Below, piece by piece: positions 35,143-42,947 of a DNA stretch of 64,000 bases. The position numbers were made by a program, and so were the translations under genes. The notes under the pieces were generated by a model. That model made no database searches. It worked only from the letters and a program-made list of their open reading frames with translations, and was not told the origin of the DNA. Source of the stretch: Sediminihaliea albiluteola (lineage in GTDB: Bacteria; Pseudomonadota; Gammaproteobacteria; Pseudomonadales; Halieaceae); NCBI RefSeq assembly GCF_014077625.1, contig NZ_JACFXU010000017.1, forward strand, positions 62,001-126,000. Direction: 5' to 3'. How positions within the stretch are numbered: position 1 is the first letter of the stretch; each line of letters starts with the position of its first letter.

Positions 35143-35310
35143 ATGGCGAACACTATAACTGCAGCGTGGCTTATGGGCTATCTGGGCTTTATAAAACAGC
35201 TTCAATGGAGCCTGAGCTTTATTTTTGGATCGCTTGCCACGGCGGTTGTGAGAGAGTCTAAGCTGAGAGCCTCAGGGCTGGCTCTGGAACGCCGAAACTG
35301 TAACTTATAG
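35143..35310 (+). CDS. Possible small hydrophobic protein (55 residues), doubtful
   Basis: An ATG at 35143 opens a 55-codon frame ending in TAG at 35308-35310. It holds two hydrophobic stretches (AAWLMGYLGFI and LSFIFGSLATAVV), which would suit a small membrane protein. There is no clear ribosome binding site and no recognised homology, and the frame fills an otherwise empty 343-base gap between divergently arranged genes. It may be chance. Confidence 0.2.
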   Translation: MANTITAAWLMGYLGFIKQLQWSLSFIFGSLATAVVRESKLRASGLALERRNCNL

Positions 35311-35333
35311 GAGATTTTTTTGGGCAAAAGTGT

Positions 35334-35358
35334 CGCCGCCCCCAGGCTGAGGGCGGCG
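35334..35358 (-). terminator. GC-rich stem-loop downstream of kamA-like gene
   Basis: An 8-bp perfect stem (CGCCGCCC / GGGCGGCG) with a nine-base loop lies about 40 bases past the stop of the radical SAM gene. On the minus strand it is followed by ACTTTTG, a weak U-tract. Probable terminator for the radical SAM gene. Confidence 0.45.
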
Positions 35359-35396
35359 TGCAACTAGGAGCTTTTGACTAGTAAGGAAAGCTAAGT

Positions 35397-36755
35397 CTAT
35401 TCATCATCGAAGAAAAAGCGCTGCTCGCCGAAGGCCGGCTCCAAGTGATCGAGCCATGTGGCTTCCGGGTTATAGCGAGCGAAAAATGGTCGTTGTACCC
35501 AGTCGGCGTCGCGACCTTGAATCATCCGTAGGGCTAAGACTTTTTCGCCATTGACCTCGGTCACGCCTTGCACTTCTACCTTGCCGGGGTGTGAGCTCAT
35601 ACTGGGCCCACGTGCTGTGCGGGCAATCCCAGAGACGCGCTGCATGGCCTCGCGATAGATCTCCCAAGCACGAACCAGCGGTACTTCGAAATAGCGCCGT
35701 GCGCCGGTGTCTCGCTCTACAAACATGTAATAGGGCACTATTCCCAGTTCCACCTGGCTCTGCCATAGGCGCGCCCAGACCTCTGCATCGTCATTGATAT
35801 GAGCCAGTAGGGGCCCCTGGGCGCGAATCTGTGCACCAGTTTCGCGTACTCGGCGGATGGCTTCGCGGGCAATTGCCGGCTCTAGTTCGCGCCAGTGGTT
35901 GTAGTGGGCCATTATGGCTAAGTGCTTGCCGGCAGCCTGAATTTCAGTGAACAAGTCCAGCAGTTCATCGGCATCAGCGTCACTGACAAAGCGTTGTGGC
36001 CAGAAAGTGAGTGCTTTGGTGCCAATGCGAATGGTGCGTATATGGGCAAATTCTTCGCTCAGTAAAGGCTCGAGGTAGGCGCGTAGGTTCCGGGTCTTCA
36101 TCACCATTGGGTCGCCGCCGGTTACCAGTACGTCAGTGACCTCCGGGTGTTCACGTAAATACGCCTGTAAGTCACCGGATTCTCTGGCGGCAATTTTGAG
36201 ATCTTTATCGCCGACAAACTGTGCCCAGCGGAAGCAGAAGGTGCAGTAACTGTGGCAAACCTGGCCCGAAGAGGGGAAGAACAACACCGTCTCGCGATAC
36301 TTATGTTGTATGCCGTTGATGCGCTCGCCGTTGACGGTGGGGATGTTGTGCTCCAGCTGACCAGCAGGGTGCGGGTTTAGGTCAGCGCGAATATCCGCGA
36401 CGATGGCGTCAAACTCGGCGCGGGGTAACTCTTGCTGCAATGCCTTTGCGACCCGCTCGAAGGCCTCTGGGTCTAACATCTCGCGCTGGGGGAAAACCAG
36501 TTGGAAAATTGGGTCTGCAGGAATATTGTTCCAGTCGATCAGCTGCTCAATAACGTACTCGTTAACTCGAAATGGCAGTACGCTAGCCACCACTTTCATT
36601 TCAAAGCGCAGCTGCTCGTCTAGCTGTGCCAGTTGGGGGATTTGTTCCAGCTGTCGCGCTGTATAGACCTTGAAGCGCTGGGCAGGGAAATGCTTGCCCT
36701 CAGTTGAGGTGTTGCGGTTTTGATCAATAGAAATAATACGCTGCGTCGTCGGCAT
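35397..36755 (-). CDS. KamA-family radical SAM protein (lysine 2,3-aminomutase-like)
   Basis: This 452-residue protein is a radical SAM enzyme. The iron-sulfur cluster ligands are in CHSYCTFCFRWAQF (C-x3-C-x2-C). It matches the lysine 2,3-aminomutase family, with the PLP-type Lys region in SSHPGKVEVQG and the conserved DVLVTGGDPMVMKTRNL. Aminomutases move the alpha-amino group of lysine to the beta position using SAM and PLP. The length is greater than that of EpmB, the elongation factor P modification enzyme (about 340), so it is closer to KamA-like proteins of unknown substrate. No epmA or efp gene is adjacent. Substrate not determined. Confidence 0.85.
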   Translation of the reverse strand: MPTTQRIISIDQNRNTSTEGKHFPAQRFKVYTARQLEQIPQLAQLDEQLRFEMKVVASVLPFRVNEYVIEQLIDWNNIPADPIFQLVFPQREMLDPEAFERVAKALQQELPRAEFDAIVADIRADLNPHPAGQLEHNIPTVNGERINGIQHKYRETVLFFPSSGQVCHSYCTFCFRWAQFVGDKDLKIAARESGDLQAYLREHPEVTDVLVTGGDPMVMKTRNLRAYLEPLLSEEFAHIRTIRIGTKALTFWPQRFVSDADADELLDLFTEIQAAGKHLAIMAHYNHWRELEPAIAREAIRRVRETGAQIRAQGPLLAHINDDAEVWARLWQSQVELGIVPYYMFVERDTGARRYFEVPLVRAWEIYREAMQRVSGIARTARGPSMSSHPGKVEVQGVTEVNGEKVLALRMIQGRDADWVQRPFFARYNPEATWLDHLEPAFGEQRFFFDDE

Positions 36756-36899
36756 CGTGCTCCGTCCAATTGGCTAGTGAGTTTCCACGCCTAGGGCGCG
36801 TTGATGGGCAGCTAAAGCTGCGTTCTGCCGGCCCTTGGTGTGTCTTACTGGGCCGAAAATACCGAGCTTAAAGCGCGGCTGTGGCTGCCCCCTACAATC

Positions 36900-37048
36900 A
36901 AGGGCAGCAGGTGCTGTGTTTTTAACTTTACTCGAAATTCAGTGAAAAATCTAAAATCTGAATAAAAAATCGTCAATAACAACATGATTGCCGCCTATCT
37001 TCGGCGATAACCTAAGGTTTATCGCGATGTTGTATGGCGGCTTTTTTT
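36900..37048 (+). ncRNA. Candidate small RNA ending at the orphan terminator
   Basis: The terminator-like element at 36990-37048 has no upstream plus-strand gene. The preceding bases from about 36900 are AT-rich and could hold a promoter and a short transcript. The 5' end is arbitrary. Two mutually exclusive pairings (AACAT 36981-36985 with ATGTT 37027-37031, versus the terminator stem) hint at alternative folds. This is inference only. Confidence 0.25.
36990..37048 (+). terminator. Orphan terminator-like hairpin, possible small RNA 3' end
   Basis: A GCCGCC (36990-36995) / GGCGGC (37036-37041) stem is followed directly by seven T bases. Its interior contains a second hairpin, GCGATAACC / GGTTTATCGC (37004-37025), with one bulged base. 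No plus-strand gene precedes it, so it is either the 3' end of a small RNA or a stray terminator. Confidence 0.55.
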
Positions 37049-37188
37049 AGGGCTTTAAGTACTATATTTCACACTGTGAAAGCGCAGCAGGACTTCACTA
37101 GGCGAGCTTAAATAGTGCTAGCAAAGTAGTTGCTGCCATCACGCTTTCAGATCAGGTTTATGTTTTAGGGAATGGTGCTACTGATGCT

Positions 37189-37230
37189 TGTGAGGCGAAG
37201 CCATTAGAGTGCTAGTAGGCTCGCCTCACA
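37189..37230 (-). terminator. Stem-loop downstream of the lipoprotein gene
   Basis: A 13-bp stem with one bulged base pairs TGTGAGGCGA(A)GCC (37189-37202) with GGCTCGCCTCACA (37218-37230) across a 15-base loop. It lies about 20 bases past the lipoprotein stop. It has no U-tract, so it is a probable 3'-end structure rather than a proven terminator. Confidence 0.4.
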
Positions 37231-37251
37231 CTTGCTTTAGTAGTAGGGCTG

Positions 37252-38007
37252 CTATTGATCAGGCTTGCCCCAGGGTTCAGGGCAGCGGCCCGCTAAGGTG
37301 AGTGGGCCCTCTAGAGCGCCTTTATGGAACATCATTTTTTTGATTTCTAAGTCGACAGTAAATGAGCCATCGGGCTGGGCGTGCAATAAGGGCAGTGATT
37401 CACCCCTAGGATCAGAGTCGTTAGGGCCTCCCGCGAAGGAGCTCCAGGCCAGGCCTTCTTCTTTTGCGTTGATTACTACCTGTAAGAAAGCGCCATCCTG
37501 TCCTGGATAAGGATAGAAGCTTTCAGGCTCTTTGCTTACCCACCGGGCAAGGTTGATGTAACCGGGTCGGCCATCGGCGTGTTTGAAGTCACCGTTAATT
37601 TTTATAGAGAATAATACGTTGCTTAGTCCGACGTCTTCATCGGCATTGACAATGCCGGGGTCGCTGCATTGGATTTCAAGGTCATAGCGGCTGCCATCAA
37701 TGGTCATGACTGCAGTGCCCGCCTCAGGGATTTCCAGCTCATGTAGTGTTACCCAGCCATCCTCTGCGCTCATTTTTGGGACTTTTAAAGGTTCTTTAGA
37801 GGCTTTTTTAGCCAGCTCACTACTGGCTTGGGCTGTTTTAGTTTTAGGCTGGTCATTGTCGACGTCGCTACTACAGGCCGATAGGCCTAATACGGCCGCA
37901 GTAAGGAGGCTCGCTGTCCATGGCAAGTAACGGCGGCGCCGAATTAACTGCGGGGATCTAGATGCTTTTGCTGGGGTGTTTTGGGACTGCTTTAAATGGG
38001 CTGACAT
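37252..38007 (-). CDS. Putative lipoprotein of unknown function
   Basis: This 251-residue protein has a long basic n-region (PQLIRRRRYLPW), a hydrophobic segment (TASLLTAAVLGLSAC) and a lipobox LSAC at about residues 42-45. It should be an acylated lipoprotein. A Lys/Ala/Ser-rich linker follows, and then a mixed alpha/beta domain with a pair of Cys residues (IQCSDPG and AGRCPEP) that could form a disulfide. No family was recognised. The ATG at 38005-38007 is preferred because GGAGGG lies 11 bases upstream; the ATG at 38034 has none. The gene lies in an AT-rich stretch between two hairpins and near tRNA-Phe. Confidence 0.7.
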   Translation of the reverse strand: MSAHLKQSQNTPAKASRSPQLIRRRRYLPWTASLLTAAVLGLSACSSDVDNDQPKTKTAQASSELAKKASKEPLKVPKMSAEDGWVTLHELEIPEAGTAVMTIDGSRYDLEIQCSDPGIVNADEDVGLSNVLFSIKINGDFKHADGRPGYINLARWVSKEPESFYPYPGQDGAFLQVVINAKEEGLAWSSFAGGPNDSDPRGESLPLLHAQPDGSFTVDLEIKKMMFHKGALEGPLTLAGRCPEPWGKPDQ

Positions 38008-38130
38008 GTGCTCGACTACCCTCCATTTATTCATATTTATCGTGACAGGATTTGATCCTGAGCTGTGTGTCAGTTTGGCATAATTCAGTAATTTAGGCGA
38101 AGTTTGGGTTAAATGGCCGGATATGGCAGT

Positions 38131-38157
38131 GTTTTTTATGTTTTTTATGTTTTTTAG
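38131..38157. repeat. Three tandem 9-bp T-tract repeats upstream of the lipoprotein gene
   Basis: Three 9-bp units of GTTTTTTAT or GTTTTTTAG follow one another (38131-38139, 38140-38148, 38149-38157). On the lipoprotein gene's strand these are A-tracts spaced nine bases apart, in the region upstream of its start. This could cause intrinsic bending or act as an UP-like element. Confidence 0.6.
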
Positions 38158-38253
38158 GGGGCTGTAGAACTTTAAACAATACAGTAGCAAGCCACTCATT
38201 AGTCACTTAGCATGTTTTGAATGGTGGTATTGAGTTGTGCTGTTGGGAAGCTG

Positions 38254-38287
38254 AAAACACACAATACGAGGCTGCATGGTGTGTTTT
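38254..38287 (-). terminator. Terminator for the tRNA-Phe transcript
   Basis: A 9-bp stem AAAACACAC / GTGTGTTTT with a 16-base loop lies about 50 bases past the tRNA. It has T-tracts on both strands, so it can end the minus-strand tRNA transcript and could act bidirectionally. Confidence 0.5.
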
Positions 38288-38334
38288 TTAGGAAGTGCTG
38301 GAGCTAGGAGCTCAGCTAGATCTTTGCTGGAAAA

Positions 38335-38410
38335 TGGTGCCCGGAGACAGAATCGAACTGCCGACACGGGGATTTTCAATCCCCTGCTCTACCGACTGAG
38401 CTATCCGGGC
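38335..38410 (-). tRNA. tRNA-Phe (anticodon GAA)
   Basis: This 76-base tRNA is read on the minus strand. The acceptor stem GCCCGGA pairs with TCCGGGC, with A as discriminator and an encoded CCA. The D arm contains TAGCTCAGTCGGTAGAGCA. The anticodon stem GGGGA/TCCCC encloses TTGAAAA, giving anticodon GAA for phenylalanine. The T arm contains GGCAGTTCGATTCTGTC. No flanking attachment-like repeats were seen. Confidence 0.97.
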
Positions 38411-38436
38411 AAATACGCTATGTGCGAAGGGGCGGT

Positions 38437-38465
38437 ATTAAACCTTTAGACAGGATTGGAGTCAA
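38437..38465 (-). promoter_or_regulatory. Sigma70 promoter for tRNA-Phe
   Basis: On the minus strand TTGACT (38460-38465) is followed after 17 bases by TTTAAT (38437-38442), close to consensus in both boxes. The bases just downstream are ACCGCCCC, a GC-rich discriminator typical of stringently controlled stable-RNA promoters. Confidence 0.7.
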
Positions 38466-38476
38466 GCCCTTCGTGC

Positions 38477-39445
38477 TTAGTCTGTGGGTATTCCGTACTT
38501 GAAGGGGTCGTCCTCTTCCATGATCAGCGTGAGTTCGCCGTTGACATAGGCAGTACCAGTAATAGTGGGGCTGATCTTGTCCTGATCAGCGAGCTGGAAG
38601 GAGCCTTCAAAAACGCTGCCGATAATGCTCTGCTGACGCCAGACTTGGCCGGCCTGCAATTCGCCGGAAGCTTGTAGGCAGGCTAGCTTGGCACTGGTGC
38701 CGGTGCCGCAGGGCGAGCGATCGTAGGCATTGCCGGGGCAGAGTACAAAGCTGCAGCTATCGGCCTGCTCGGAGCTGTAGGGTGGGCCGAACAGTTCAAT
38801 GTGGTCGATTTCAGCGCCATCGTCACCGGTGATACCCGCTCTGGCCAAGCTTTGGCGCACCGCGCTGGCAAACTGCGTCAAACTGTCGGTGTTGCTGGGG
38901 GCGAGCCTCTGACCGTGATCGGATACAAGGAAAAACCAGTTGCCACCCCAGGCGATATCACCGTGAATTAGGCCGTGCCCTGGTACTTCGAGCGCTACTG
39001 CTTCGCGGTAACGATAGCTATCCACGTTATTGACACTGACTTTGTGACGATCATGTAAGGTGCAGTGTACTGTCCCAACTGGGGTTTCAATGCGTTGCTC
39101 GCCCGCTTCGATTTGCTGCAAATAAGCCAGTGAGGCCAGCAGGCCAATAGTGCCGTGACCACACATACCGAGATAGCCCACATTGTTAAAGAAAATCACC
39201 CCGGCCGTGTTGGCTGGGTCCTGTGGCTCACAGAGGAGGGCGCCGACCATAACCTCAGAACCGCGGGGCTCATTCAAAAGGGCGCGGCGCAGCCAGTCGT
39301 GATCGTTTTTGAGTCGCTGTAGACGTTCAGACATGCTGCCTTGGCCCAGCGCCGGTCCGCCGGAGACTACCAGGCGTGTTACTTCACCAGCGGTGTGAGA
39401 GTCGATGACTCGAAGGGGCTTGCTGTTGTGATGGCTGCTTTGCAT
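38477..39445 (-). CDS. 4-hydroxyproline 2-epimerase (proline racemase family)
   Basis: This enzyme interconverts trans-4-hydroxy-L-proline and cis-4-hydroxy-D-proline. It has 322 residues of the proline racemase fold. Both catalytic cysteines are present, in [14 protein letters not shown] and in [16 protein letters not shown]. The N-terminus [15 protein letters not shown] is characteristic. The ATG at 39443-39445 fits the family start; the upstream frame is unlikely. It is divergent from a D-amino-acid dehydrogenase gene (39547-40821), which would oxidise its product, so hydroxyproline use is the best context-based reading. Proline racemase is a less likely alternative. Confidence 0.88.
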   Translation of the reverse strand: MQSSHHNSKPLRVIDSHTAGEVTRLVVSGGPALGQGSMSERLQRLKNDHDWLRRALLNEPRGSEVMVGALLCEPQDPANTAGVIFFNNVGYLGMCGHGTIGLLASLAYLQQIEAGEQRIETPVGTVHCTLHDRHKVSVNNVDSYRYREAVALEVPGHGLIHGDIAWGGNWFFLVSDHGQRLAPSNTDSLTQFASAVRQSLARAGITGDDGAEIDHIELFGPPYSSEQADSCSFVLCPGNAYDRSPCGTGTSAKLACLQASGELQAGQVWRQQSIIGSVFEGSFQLADQDKISPTITGTAYVNGELTLIMEEDDPFKYGIPTD

Positions 39446-39546
39446 TGCTAGTCGCTCAGTTTGTGGTTGCGCACAATAAATCCCTAGGCGCAGTATGGCA
39501 AACTGGCACTTTAATTGCGGCATCCTGTGCTGAGAGAGCGGGTAGA

Positions 39547-40821
39547 GTGAATATCAAGTCAATGGATACAGTGGTGGTAGGCGCGGGAGTGGTTGGCGTC
39601 GCCATTGCCGAGCGCTTGCAGTATGAGGGTGGGCAGATCTTGCTGTTGGATCGCGCAGGGCCCGGTGAGGCATGCTCCAGTGGCAATGCCGGCCACTTTG
39701 CCACGGATGTGGTGCTGCCCTTGGCAAACTTACAAACTATAGCTGCATTACCTAAGATGCTGCTTGATAAGCGTGGCCCTTTATCTCTGCGCTGGTCTTA
39801 TTTACCGCAGATGCTGCCGTGGCTGGCGCGATTTGCCATGGCGGCATTGCCGGCCCAGGCGAAAGCATCGGCACAGGCGCTGCGAGCTCTCAATAGCCGT
39901 TCTATCGCTAGCTATGAAAGCTTATTAGCGCGGACCGATCTGCGTTCGTTGATGGTACAGCGCGGTGCGCTTACGGTTTATGAGTCAGCCCAGGCCAAGC
40001 TGAAGCACCAAAGTACAGTGGCTCTGCTGCGGGACTACGGCGTCAATGTCGAAGCGCTCAGTGCAGCTGCTGTGAGAGAGCTGGAGCCAGCGCTCGGCAA
40101 TGCTGTGGCTGGGGGGCTTTATTTTCCAGATACCGCACACACTGTGAACCCCCTGCGTCTGACGCAGTCCTTGGCGCGGAGTTTTTGTGCTGCCGGAGGC
40201 CAGTTGCAGCAGCTGGAAGTTATCGCGCTAAGGCCACAAAACGAGGGCATCGCTGTCCTGACAGAAAGTGGCGCGATACTGGCAAAACGCGTGGTGCTAG
40301 CGGCGGGGGTATGGTCGGGTAGCTTGCTGCGTAGTTTGGGCCTTGAGCTGCCTTTAGATACCGAACGGGGCTATCACCTGATGCTGCCAGAGCCCGGTCT
40401 ACAGCTGTCGCGGCCAGTGACTTCTCATGAGCGCTCGTTTGTGATGACGCCGATGGAAGAGGGCTTGCGCTTGGCCGGGACGGTGGAGCTGGTTGGCCTA
40501 GATGCTCCACCGGATTATGGTCGCTCAGAGGTTTTGTTTGAGCACGCTGCTACGCTGCTGCCGGGTTTACATCGTGCTAAGGCCACACGCTGGATGGGCA
40601 TGCGACCCTCCCTACCTGACTCTTTGCCGGTAATAGGCACTGCGGCAGCCGAGCCTCGTTTGTTGTTTGCTTTTGGTCATCAGCACTTGGGGCTAACGCA
40701 GGCTGCAACTACCGCCGAATTGATTGCCGACCTAGTGGCAGGTCGGGCACCGGCTATCGATTTGGGACCTTACCGTATTGAGCGTTTTCGCGGCGCGCGC
40801 AGCCTTCGCTGCACTGCTTAA
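39547..40821 (+). CDS. D-amino-acid dehydrogenase family flavoprotein (D-hydroxyproline dehydrogenase-like)
   Basis: This 424-residue flavoprotein belongs to the DadA/DAO family. It starts [20 protein letters not shown], the dinucleotide-binding motif, followed by [16 protein letters not shown]. The C-terminal [17 protein letters not shown] and [21 protein letters not shown] are DadA motifs. The GTG at 39547 is used; the ATG at 39562 is an alternative. It is divergent from the hydroxyproline epimerase gene, so the likely substrate is cis-4-hydroxy-D-proline, oxidised to a pyrroline carboxylate with electrons passing to the respiratory chain. The later deaminase and dehydrogenase of that pathway are not in the window. 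Confidence 0.83.
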   Translation: MNIKSMDTVVVGAGVVGVAIAERLQYEGGQILLLDRAGPGEACSSGNAGHFATDVVLPLANLQTIAALPKMLLDKRGPLSLRWSYLPQMLPWLARFAMAALPAQAKASAQALRALNSRSIASYESLLARTDLRSLMVQRGALTVYESAQAKLKHQSTVALLRDYGVNVEALSAAAVRELEPALGNAVAGGLYFPDTAHTVNPLRLTQSLARSFCAAGGQLQQLEVIALRPQNEGIAVLTESGAILAKRVVLAAGVWSGSLLRSLGLELPLDTERGYHLMLPEPGLQLSRPVTSHERSFVMTPMEEGLRLAGTVELVGLDAPPDYGRSEVLFEHAATLLPGLHRAKATRWMGMRPSLPDSLPVIGTAAAEPRLLFAFGHQHLGLTQAATTAELIADLVAGRAPAIDLGPYRIERFRGARSLRCTA

Positions 40822-40835
40822 TAATAAACTAGGGC

Positions 40836-41108
40836 TTACTCAGCAGGTGGTACGTAACCCTCGGCGCGATCGTAATCTTCACCGGCGAAAAATTTATCCA
40901 TTTCCTGTTGTAAGTATTTTCGCGTTTCCGGGTCCAGCAGGTTCAGGTGCTTCTCGTTAATCAGCATTGTCTGGTGTGCTTGCCAGTCCTGCCAAGCTTG
41001 CTTGGAGACTGTAGCGGCAATTTCCTCACCCTTAGGTCCGGGATAAGGTGGGGCGTCCAGTGCCTCCATTTCCTTCTGGTATTTTTTGCAGAAAATAGTA
41101 CGGCTCAT
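40836..41108 (-). CDS. yggX: Fe(II)-trafficking protein YggX
   Basis: This 90-residue protein starts [24 protein letters not shown], diagnostic of YggX, and contains [19 protein letters not shown] and [20 protein letters not shown]. YggX protects iron-sulfur clusters and helps iron trafficking during oxidative stress. The start ATG at 41106-41108 fits the family N-terminus; the longer upstream frame overlaps mutY. It follows mutY by 16 bases on the same strand, the usual arrangement in gammaproteobacteria, where MutY carries the cluster that YggX may help keep intact. It converges on the flavoprotein gene. Confidence 0.93.
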   Translation of the reverse strand: MSRTIFCKKYQKEMEALDAPPYPGPKGEEIAATVSKQAWQDWQAHQTMLINEKHLNLLDPETRKYLQQEMDKFFAGEDYDRAEGYVPPAE

Positions 41109-41124
41109 GCTTTGCTTCCTGATC

Positions 41125-42180
41125 TTAGTTGAGGTCTTCGAGGTCGCGCAGAAGTTTGGCGACAGGGGCTGCAAGACCCACCCGAGGTGGACTGAGCCTG
41201 TTATACCAGAGCTGCCGGTCACTGGCCATGACGCCTTGCGGCGTGCTTGGCAAATAAGCGAGCACAGGCGTAATGTCGAGATGAAAGTGACTAAAAGTGT
41301 GCCGAAAGCTTGCTTGCGGTTCTATCAACTTAGGACTGAGGCCCCAGAGTTCCAGACAGCGCTGGGCTGCTTGTTCACTGCTTTCTAATTCCGGAAAGCA
41401 CCACAGTCCGCCCCAAATGCCAGTGCCCGGGCGCTGTTCAAGATAAACCTCAGCGCTAGAGGCAATGGCGATAAGCATGGCCGTGTTGCGAACTGGCATG
41501 GTTTTACGCGGTTTCTTGGCTGGAAACTCAGCTTGGCGACCTTCGGCTCTCGCCAGGCAATCTTCACTGACTGGGCAAACATGACACTGCGGTTGGCTGC
41601 GGCTGCACAGGGTTGCGCCTAAATCCATGATGGCTTGGCTGTAGTCGGCGTTACGGACTGAAGGGGTGTATTGATCGGCCAGCTCCCAAAGCTCACGTTG
41701 CGTCGCACTGAGTCCGGGCCAGCCAGCTATTTGGCGATGACGAGACAGAACTCGCTTGACGTTACCATCGAGAATCACCGCGCGCTGCTGGAAGGCGATG
41801 CTGAGGATTGCTCCAGCGGTAGAGCGGCCGATACCCGGTAAATTCTGCAGGGCCTCGAGATCTTGAGGAAACTCAGCATGGTGCTGCTGGCAGATGGCGA
41901 TGGCTGCCCGATGTAGATTGCGAGCGCGAGCGTAGTAACCTAGACCTGTCCAAAGGTGCAGCACTTCATCCACTGGCGCTGCAGCTAATGATTGCACATC
42001 GGGGAAGCTCGACATGAAGCGCTCAAAATAAGGGATAACCGTTTTGACCTGAGTTTGCTGCAGCATGATTTCAGATACCCATACGCGGTAAGGCTGTATA
42101 TCTTGCTGCCACGGTAGGTCTTTTCGGCCGTGCTGGTCGAACCAGCGAAGCAGGCGCGTGGCGAAATCTGGAAGCGACAT
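41125..42180 (-). CDS. mutY: A/G-specific adenine DNA glycosylase
   Basis: This enzyme removes adenine mispaired with 8-oxoguanine. It has 351 residues. [19 protein letters not shown] and the helix-hairpin-helix [18 protein letters not shown] with catalytic [12 protein letters not shown] are present. The iron-sulfur cluster Cys residues are in [17 protein letters not shown], spaced C-x6-C-x2-C-x5-C. The C-terminal NUDIX-like domain that recognises 8-oxoguanine has [18 protein letters not shown]. It heads the mutY-yggX operon. The start ATG at 42178-42180 is clear. Confidence 0.96.
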   Translation of the reverse strand: MSLPDFATRLLRWFDQHGRKDLPWQQDIQPYRVWVSEIMLQQTQVKTVIPYFERFMSSFPDVQSLAAAPVDEVLHLWTGLGYYARARNLHRAAIAICQQHHAEFPQDLEALQNLPGIGRSTAGAILSIAFQQRAVILDGNVKRVLSRHRQIAGWPGLSATQRELWELADQYTPSVRNADYSQAIMDLGATLCSRSQPQCHVCPVSEDCLARAEGRQAEFPAKKPRKTMPVRNTAMLIAIASSAEVYLEQRPGTGIWGGLWCFPELESSEQAAQRCLELWGLSPKLIEPQASFRHTFSHFHLDITPVLAYLPSTPQGVMASDRQLWYNRLSPPRVGLAAPVAKLLRDLEDLN

Positions 42181-42537
42181 AGGTGTAGGCTCTATAAAGT
42201 GGCGCTCACCCTAACGCTGAGTAATCTTGGGGTCAACTTTAGGCCTCTGGAAGGTCATGGTATCCCTAAGTTATTGTTATAAAAGAGAAAAATAAGCTTA
42301 TAAACCCATCTTTATTTGCATTGCTGCGGCCAATGTTTTATGATAGACGACTGTTTGCAATTCATTGTTTAATTTATTTGTGGAACACATGGCGCTTTTA
42401 CATATCGTAGTTATTAAGAACACCCTTCCCCCTTAGCTCGGGCAATTTCACCTGCCCGGCACTTCTTAGCGCCGTTTTATTTTTCTCATAATTTAATAAT
42501 AGTGCCGCCGTTTTGTTGCAGCGGCCACAGGAGAGTT
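42181..42537 (+). promoter_or_regulatory. AT-rich leader region upstream of the Rnk-like gene
   Basis: This 357-base gap between divergent mutY and the Rnk-like gene is AT-rich. It contains a possible 15-codon frame (ATG 42389 to TAG 42434-42436) followed at once by a 6-bp hairpin CGGGCA / TGCCCG (42439-42458), a leader-peptide-like layout. No promoter was placed with confidence. Confidence 0.3.
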
Positions 42538-42918
42538 ATGTCTGTCAGTTGGAGTAGTAGGTTAGAGCAGTATTTGTTGTTGCACGGTCCGCAGGTTTAT
42601 CTGCAACCACTCAGCCTGTCGCGCGTGTTGAGTCATTTGGAGCGCAGCGATATGGACAATCCCAGTGATCAAAGCGCAGAACAAGTGATAGAGCCAGGCT
42701 CCCAGGTAAAGTTGCTGGATAAGAGTAGTGGTGAATTACTGGATTTGCGTATTGCCGTGCCGGGTAATCGAGTAAAGCATGATTCCGGCCTGTCGGTTTC
42801 GGCGTTTTCCCCTTTAGGCAGTGAGTTACTAGGGTTAAAAGAAGGTGAGTCTGCCGTGGTTAGTGTACTGGGCATCAGGAGCAAGTTCTTCGTTTCTAAG
42901 ATAGAAGCTCCTGCTTAA
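42538..42918 (+). CDS. GreA/Rnk-like C-terminal domain protein
   Basis: This 126-residue protein has a C-terminal half resembling the GreA/GreB C-terminal (FKBP-like) domain as found in Rnk: GSQVKLLDKSSGELLDLRIAV and SPLGSELLGLKEGESAVVSV. The N-terminal half is short and lacks the coiled-coil of GreA. Rnk-type proteins bind RNA polymerase and modulate transcription or nucleotide metabolism, but the exact role here is open. The ATG at 42538 has AGGAGAG seven bases upstream. It has no close partner gene and converges on the flavoprotein gene that ends at 42948. Confidence 0.7.
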   Translation: MSVSWSSRLEQYLLLHGPQVYLQPLSLSRVLSHLERSDMDNPSDQSAEQVIEPGSQVKLLDKSSGELLDLRIAVPGNRVKHDSGLSVSAFSPLGSELLGLKEGESAVVSVLGIRSKFFVSKIEAPA

Positions 42919-42947
42919 TGCTATGTAGGATGATGGCGGTACTGCGA

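Larger units (their letters stand above)
36756..37251. other. Intergenic region without a gene, containing hairpins
   Basis: No convincing coding frame occurs in these 496 bases between the radical SAM gene start and the lipoprotein gene end. The region is AT-richer than its surroundings. It holds two strong hairpins: a terminator-like element (36990-37048) and a 13-bp stem (37189-37230). Confidence 0.7.
38008..38334. other. AT-rich region without a gene between lipoprotein and tRNA-Phe
   Basis: This 327-base stretch contains no supported gene. It holds the tandem T-tract repeat (38131-38157), a probable terminator (38254-38287), and the likely promoter region of the lipoprotein gene, whose exact promoter I could not place. 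Confidence 0.6.

Noticed and set aside
38335-38410. tRNA-Phe beside an AT-rich stretch as a possible integration site of a mobile element
   Set aside because: No copy of the tRNA 3' end was seen in the neighbouring 1.6 kb, and there is no integrase gene.
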